Part shown: piece by piece, positions 6,036 through 9,449 of the stretch
Numbering within the stretch: the stretch's first letter is position 1
Layout: every line of letters starts with the position of its first letter
Source of the DNA: Zetaproteobacteria bacterium
GTDB taxonomy: Bacteria > Pseudomonadota > Zetaproteobacteria > Mariprofundales > Mariprofundaceae
Direction: 5' to 3'
Assembly: GCA_021545625.1 (NCBI GenBank)
Contig: JAJRVH010000175.1
Span: 1 to 9,449, forward strand
DNA: 9,449 nucleotides
Program-made: the position numbers and the translations under genes
The notes under the pieces: generated by a model
Told to the model about the DNA's origin: nothing
Database searches by the model: none
What the model saw: the letters and a program-made list of their open reading frames with translations, nothing else

Positions 6036-6679
6036 CAGCCTGTCTCCACACCTGTCTTGATCCCTGCCTGTGCCGCCAGCCTGCGCCGCTCCAGCCTGCG
6101 GTTGATCAGATTCACGCCGGCCAGGATAAAGCCCAGCGCGATAAAAGCACCCGGCGGCAGAATGAACATCAGCACATCCGGATAGCCGTCGCCGAACACG
6201 GGAAAACCGAACAGTTCCCCCTGCCCCAGCAGTTCGCGCACGCCGCCCAGCAGCACCAGCGCAAAGGTAAAGCCGGCTCCGACGCCGATCGCATCGGTCA
6301 CCGAATCCAGCGGCGAATTCCTGCTGGCAAACGCCTCGGCCCGGCCAAGGATCGCGCAGTTCACAACGATCAGCGGAATAAACAGGCCGAGCACCAGATA
6401 CATCTCATGCATCCAGGCATTCATCGCCATATCGACGACCGTCACGAATGCGGCAATAATTGTAATATAAGCCGGAATGCGCACATTCTTCGGAATCACG
6501 CCGCGCACCAGCGACACCACCAGATTCGACCCCAGCAGCACCAGCAACGTCGCCGCTCCCATCCAGAAGCCGTTCTCGGCCGAGGTCGTGACGCCCAGCA
6601 GCGGACACATGCCAAGCAACTGCGCGAAGATCGTGTTGTTATGCCAGAAACCGTCCATGAATACTTCGGAGCGTTCCAT
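6035..6679 (-). CDS. rnfE: Rnf/Rsx electron transport complex membrane subunit E
   Basis: RnfE (RsxE; NqrD homologue) is one of the two related six-helix membrane subunits of the Rnf complex, which couples electron transfer between ferredoxin and NAD to ion movement across the inner membrane. The product (214 residues) is almost entirely hydrophobic helices and carries the conserved stretches FAQLLGMCPLLGVTTSAENG near the N-terminus, FIPLIVVNCAILGRAEAFAS in the middle, and LPPGAFIALGFILAG near the C-terminus. The conserved Cys residues in the first two stretches fall in the half-helices that hold the membrane iron-sulfur centre in related complexes. Two adjacent ATGs exist (6682 and 6679). 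I prefer 6679 because the GGGGGAGG Shine-Dalgarno (6693-6686) then has a 6-nt spacer and the junction with rnfG becomes TGATG. The alternative adds one Met. The end overlaps the small membrane gene by 1 nt. Confidence 0.95.
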   Translation of the reverse strand: MERSEVFMDGFWHNNTIFAQLLGMCPLLGVTTSAENGFWMGAATLLVLLGSNLVVSLVRGVIPKNVRIPAYITIIAAFVTVVDMAMNAWMHEMYLVLGLFIPLIVVNCAILGRAEAFASRNSPLDSVTDAIGVGAGFTFALVLLGGVRELLGQGELFGFPVFGDGYPDVLMFILPPGAFIALGFILAGVNLINRRLERRRLAAQAGIKTGVETG

Positions 6680-7311
6680 CATTGACCTCCCCCATGCCGC
6701 TTCCGGTCAGCATCCACCAGCGCATCCAGCAACATCCTGCGGTGCCCCCGGTAGAATTCCAGTCCCCGTTTGACGGCCCTGACCACGGCACGCGGCGTAA
6801 TCGTCGCGCCCGTGAACTGATCGAAATCGCCTCCATCCTTCTTCACGGCCCAGCGCGTACCACTCAGGGCTCTGCCGACAAACGAGGCCAGCCAGGCATG
6901 ATCATGCACGATACCGTCGCCCAGACCCGGCGTTTCGCGATGATTGGTCACGCGGATCGCATGAATGCGCCCGTCCGGCTCCAGGCCCAGCAGGATGCGA
7001 ATGCTGCCCGAATAGCCATCGGGCGCGACCACTTCCCATGCAAGCCCGGTCAGCCGGCCGTTGCCATCCCGCCCCGGATAGATCAGCACAGCTCCGTCCT
7101 CGCCCTGCATCCGCAGCTGTTCGGCCTGGGGATCATTGGCATGGGGCGGCAGCACCTGCTCCAGCGCCTGATGCAAGGCCTTTTTCTGCGCGGCCTGAAT
7201 CGGGCCGCGCGTGAACATATCGGTCAGGCCGAGAAGCATGGCGGCGATCACGGCCACCAGCAGCAGGGCCAGCACCATATACCACTGCTCGCGATCCAGT
7301 CCGAACCTCAT
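6679..7311 (-). CDS. rnfG: Rnf/Rsx electron transport complex subunit G (covalent FMN)
   Basis: RnfG (RsxG; NqrC homologue) is the periplasm-facing subunit carrying a covalently bound FMN. The 210-residue product has a single N-terminal transmembrane helix (about residues 11-30, YMVLALLLVAVIAAMLLGLT) followed by a soluble FMN-binding domain. The flavinylation motif DQFTGAT spans residues 164-170. Thr170 is the expected phosphoester site for FMN attached by an ApbE-type transferase, which is not encoded in the window. The preceding ETPGLGDGI stretch (126-134) is also typical. The length agrees with E. coli RsxG (about 206). Start ATG at 7311 overlaps the rnfD stop by 4 nt (ATGA) and has GGGAG 6 nt upstream. 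The open frame continues to 7527, but that part lies inside rnfD and is not used. The short C-terminal tail ending RHGGGQ overlaps the Shine-Dalgarno of rnfE. Confidence 0.95.
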   Translation of the reverse strand: MRFGLDREQWYMVLALLLVAVIAAMLLGLTDMFTRGPIQAAQKKALHQALEQVLPPHANDPQAEQLRMQGEDGAVLIYPGRDGNGRLTGLAWEVVAPDGYSGSIRILLGLEPDGRIHAIRVTNHRETPGLGDGIVHDHAWLASFVGRALSGTRWAVKKDGGDFDQFTGATITPRAVVRAVKRGLEFYRGHRRMLLDALVDADRKRHGGGQ

Positions 7312-8369
7312 CGGCCGCTCCCGTGTCCGTAGACGCGCGGCCGGCAATAGTGATCGATCAGCGGCACGGCGCAATTCATCAGAACCACCGCGAACATTGC
7401 ACCTTCGGGATAGCCGCCGAAGGTACGGATCACCCAGGTCAGCACCCCGCATCCAATGCCGAACACGATCTGCCCGGCCGGCGTTACCGGCGAGGAAACC
7501 GGATCGGTGGCCATGAAGAACGCGCACAGGATCAGGCCGCCGGCGAACAGATGGAACAGCGGCGGCGCATAACGGGCCGGCTCGATGGCGCTGAACAGCG
7601 CGGCCAGCAGCAGTACGGTGCCGATATAGGCGAACGGGATGTGCCAGGTGATCGTATGCCGGGCCAGCAGATAGATGCCGCCGATCAGCAGGGCCAGCGC
7701 ACTGGTTTCGCCGATGCTGCCGGCCTCGCGCCCGAGGAAGGCATCCAGGTAACTGTAATGGTAGGCATCAAGCGCCTCGGCAACCCCGACGCCAAGCGTC
7801 CATTCCGTTTTCACATGCCCGAGCGGGCTGGCCATCGTGATCGCGTCCAGCCCCAGATTCAGCGCCTCGGGGCCGGACAGGAAAAAGGCCAGCGAGGCCG
7901 AAAGGTCGTACATATCCAGCGCCGCAGCGCCGACATGCATCGGTATCAGCCAGGAGGTCATCGAAAGCGGAAAGGAGATCAGCAGGATCACCCGCGCCGA
8001 CAACGCCGGATTGAACAGATTATAGCCCAGGCCTCCGTACACCTGCTTGCCGAGCACAATCGCGAACATGCTGCCCAGCACGGCCATCCACCACGGCACG
8101 GCCGCAGGCAGGGTCAGGGCCAGAAACAGACCGGTCAGGGCCGCCGAATTATCCAGCAATGTCGTCAGCGGACGCCCCATCAGCCTCAGGCACGCCGCTT
8201 CGGTGATCAGACAGGTCAGCATGCAGGTCAGGATCAGCAGCACGGCCAGCCAGCCGAAAAGATAGACGCTGACAATCGTGGCCGGCAGCAGCGCGAGCAC
8301 CACCGTCAGCATGGTCATGCGAATCGAGTCGCCGCCATGGGCATGGGGAGAGCTGATGATCAACGGCAT
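7308..8369 (-). CDS. rnfD: Rnf/Rsx electron transport complex membrane subunit D
   Basis: RnfD (RsxD; NqrB homologue) is the large multi-helix membrane subunit of the Rnf complex. The 353-residue product matches the family throughout: SSPHAHGGDSIRMTM at the start, DNSAALTGLFLALTLP, VYGGLGYNLFNPALSARV, WHIPFAYIG, FFMATDPVSSPVTPAG, RTFGGYPEGAMFAVVLMN and PLIDHYCRPRVYGHGSGR at the end. About nine hydrophobic segments are visible. The site where FMN is normally bound to Thr reads LDAITMASPLGHVKT here, so the expected threonine is Ser181. This is a single conservative replacement in an otherwise intact protein. Start ATG at 8369 shares one base with the rnfC stop (TGATG). There is no strong Shine-Dalgarno, so translation is probably coupled. 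The frame is open upstream to 8639 within rnfC but that extension is not Rnf-like. Confidence 0.95.
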   Translation of the reverse strand: MPLIISSPHAHGGDSIRMTMLTVVLALLPATIVSVYLFGWLAVLLILTCMLTCLITEAACLRLMGRPLTTLLDNSAALTGLFLALTLPAAVPWWMAVLGSMFAIVLGKQVYGGLGYNLFNPALSARVILLISFPLSMTSWLIPMHVGAAALDMYDLSASLAFFLSGPEALNLGLDAITMASPLGHVKTEWTLGVGVAEALDAYHYSYLDAFLGREAGSIGETSALALLIGGIYLLARHTITWHIPFAYIGTVLLLAALFSAIEPARYAPPLFHLFAGGLILCAFFMATDPVSSPVTPAGQIVFGIGCGVLTWVIRTFGGYPEGAMFAVVLMNCAVPLIDHYCRPRVYGHGSGR

Positions 8370-9449
8370 CAGGGTGCGTCCGTTTTGTTGTCTTGACTGC
8401 TGTTCTCCGCCTTGCCGGTATCCGGAGCCAGCTCCCTGCGCACCCGCGAACGCCTGGCGGCCTTCTCGGCCTTCTCCCGTGCCAGCCGCGCCTCGCGCGC
8501 CTCCGAACGCTGGCGCGACGCCTCGGCGAAGGCCTGCTCCCGCCGGAGCTGGGCGATCTGCCCCTTGCCGTAGCGGAAATACTGGACCAGGGGAATATTT
8601 GCCGGACAGACATAGCTGCAGGCGCCACACTCGATGCAATCGAACAGCTGATAGGCCTCAGCCTTGTCGAACTGCTCGTTGCGGCAATGATCAGCCAGCA
8701 GATTCGGCACCAGCCCCGCCGGGCAGGCCTGTCCGCAATGGCCGCAACGGATACATGGCTGTTCGGGCTCGTGGGCCTCCAGCACCGTTTGCCTGTGCAT
8801 GGCCAGCAGGCCGATCGACGATTTGACGACCGGCACGTCCGGATGACGCAGACATTCGCCCATCATCGGCCCGCCGTGCAGAATCCGGATATCCTCGAAA
8901 TCCTCCAGCCCCCGCCTGGCAAACACAAAACGCAGCGGCGTACCCAGGCGCACGCGCACGTTGCCCGGATGCGGCACCGCATCACCGCTGACCGTCACCA
9001 GCCGCTCGGTCAGCGGCTTGCCGAGCAGTACCGCGTCGCGGACGGCGCGCGTCGTTCCGACATTCTGGCAGATCATGCCGATATGCATCGGCAGTTTGCC
9101 AGCCGGCACTTCCCTGCCGGTCAGGGTATAGATCAACTGTTTCTCGCTACCCTGCGGATAGCGGGTCGGCAGCACGACCACGCGCACGCGGCCCAGCTCG
9201 CTGTTATCGGCCAGAGCCAGCCGCAGGGCTTCGGCCGCATCGGCCTTGTTGTCCTCGAGAGCGATGATGCCCTCTTCGGCACCGACCATATGCATGATAA
9301 TGGCCATGCCCTGCAGAATCTCCTCGGCCTCTTCGAGCATCAGCTGATGGTCGTTGGTCAGATAAGGTTCGCATTCGATGCCGTTCAGGATCACCGTGCG
9401 GATCGGATGGTGCTGGTCCTGCACCAGCTTGATAAAGGTCGGGAAAACC
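8369..9449 (-). CDS. rnfC: Rnf/Rsx electron transport complex subunit C, C-terminal part (5' end outside window)
   Basis: RnfC is the peripheral cytoplasmic subunit that carries the NADH/FMN site and two [4Fe-4S] clusters and exchanges electrons with RnfB. The frame is open to the right edge (V-F-P-T-F-I-K-L...), corresponding to the GxGFPT region, so only the N-terminal part is missing; about 360 residues are visible. The NuoF-like segment with ILNGIECEPYLTNDHQLM is followed by SLBB-type sequence (RVRLGTPLRFVF) and two ferredoxin-type cluster motifs, CIRCGHCGQACP (8755-8720) and CIECGACSYVCP (8638-8603). The C-terminus is a charged Arg/Ala/Glu-rich tail (REARLAREKAEKAARR) of moderate length, as in many proteobacterial RnfC proteins. 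The first GTG seen in the window (9424) is internal. Its stop overlaps the rnfD start. rnfB is expected just outside the right edge. Confidence 0.95.
   Translation of the reverse strand, partial: VFPTFIKLVQDQHHPIRTVILNGIECEPYLTNDHQLMLEEAEEILQGMAIIMHMVGAEEGIIALEDNKADAAEALRLALADNSELGRVRVVVLPTRYPQGSEKQLIYTLTGREVPAGKLPMHIGMICQNVGTTRAVRDAVLLGKPLTERLVTVSGDAVPHPGNVRVRLGTPLRFVFARRGLEDFEDIRILHGGPMMGECLRHPDVPVVKSSIGLLAMHRQTVLEAHEPEQPCIRCGHCGQACPAGLVPNLLADHCRNEQFDKAEAYQLFDCIECGACSYVCPANIPLVQYFRYGKGQIAQLRREQAFAEASRQRSEAREARLAREKAEKAARRSRVRRELAPDTGKAENSSQDNKTDAP

Noticed and set aside
7323..8396. A 357-codon open frame on the + strand, opposite rnfD
   Set aside because: It is rich in Gln, Arg, His and Gly, as expected for the reverse complement of GC-rich membrane protein codons, and has no recognisable domain. 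rnfD on the other strand is unambiguous.
8370..8639. Upstream extension of the rnfD frame to 8639
   Set aside because: It falls inside rnfC, including the iron-sulfur motif region, and shows no RnfD similarity.
1..9449. Possible mobile element, defence system, CRISPR array or RNA gene
   Set aside because: I found no transposase, recombinase, nuclease or toxin-like protein, no spaced direct repeats, and no tRNA or rRNA sequence. The window is nearly filled with conserved core genes of uniform composition.

Overview
The window is a compact, GC-rich (about 60% by eye) piece of bacterial chromosome with almost no intergenic DNA. The gene set suggests a Gram-negative member of the Pseudomonadota. 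It includes an Rnf/Rsx complex in the C-D-G-E order, a def-fmt-rsmB block, Hsp33, and a large PilZ-like protein of a type I recall from beta- and related proteobacteria. I cannot name the genus from sequence alone. I see no tRNA, rRNA, insertion sequence, CRISPR array or sign of recent transfer.

Layout. Positions 1-1160 (+ strand) hold the 3' end of hslO (redox-regulated chaperone Hsp33), followed with a short overlap by a YgjP-type HExxH metallohydrolase. Everything from 1168 to the right edge lies on the - strand. In transcription order (right to left) it reads: rnfC (5' end cut by the window), rnfD, rnfG, rnfE, a 56-residue single-span membrane protein, a MIF/phenylpyruvate-type tautomerase, def, fmt, rsmB, and a 525-residue PilZ-like protein. 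The two strands converge, with 7 bp between the stop codons at 1160 and 1168.

From rnfC to rsmB the junctions are 1-4 nt overlaps or gaps of 2 and 13 nt, so this run looks like one transcription unit. It joins an energy-coupling membrane complex (ferredoxin/NAD electron transfer linked to ion flux) to genes for initiator Met-tRNA formylation, removal of the formyl group from new proteins, and m5C modification of 16S rRNA. The first real gap is 49 nt between rsmB and the PilZ-like gene. It contains a good extended -10 promoter, so the last gene probably has its own transcription start.

Most of the window is ordinary housekeeping and energy metabolism, and I do not see a convincing undescribed system. 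The points most worth a second look are a Ser in place of the expected FMN-bearing Thr in RnfD, the unrecognised 56-residue membrane protein translationally coupled to rnfE and the tautomerase, and the wiring of rnf into the def-fmt-rsmB block.
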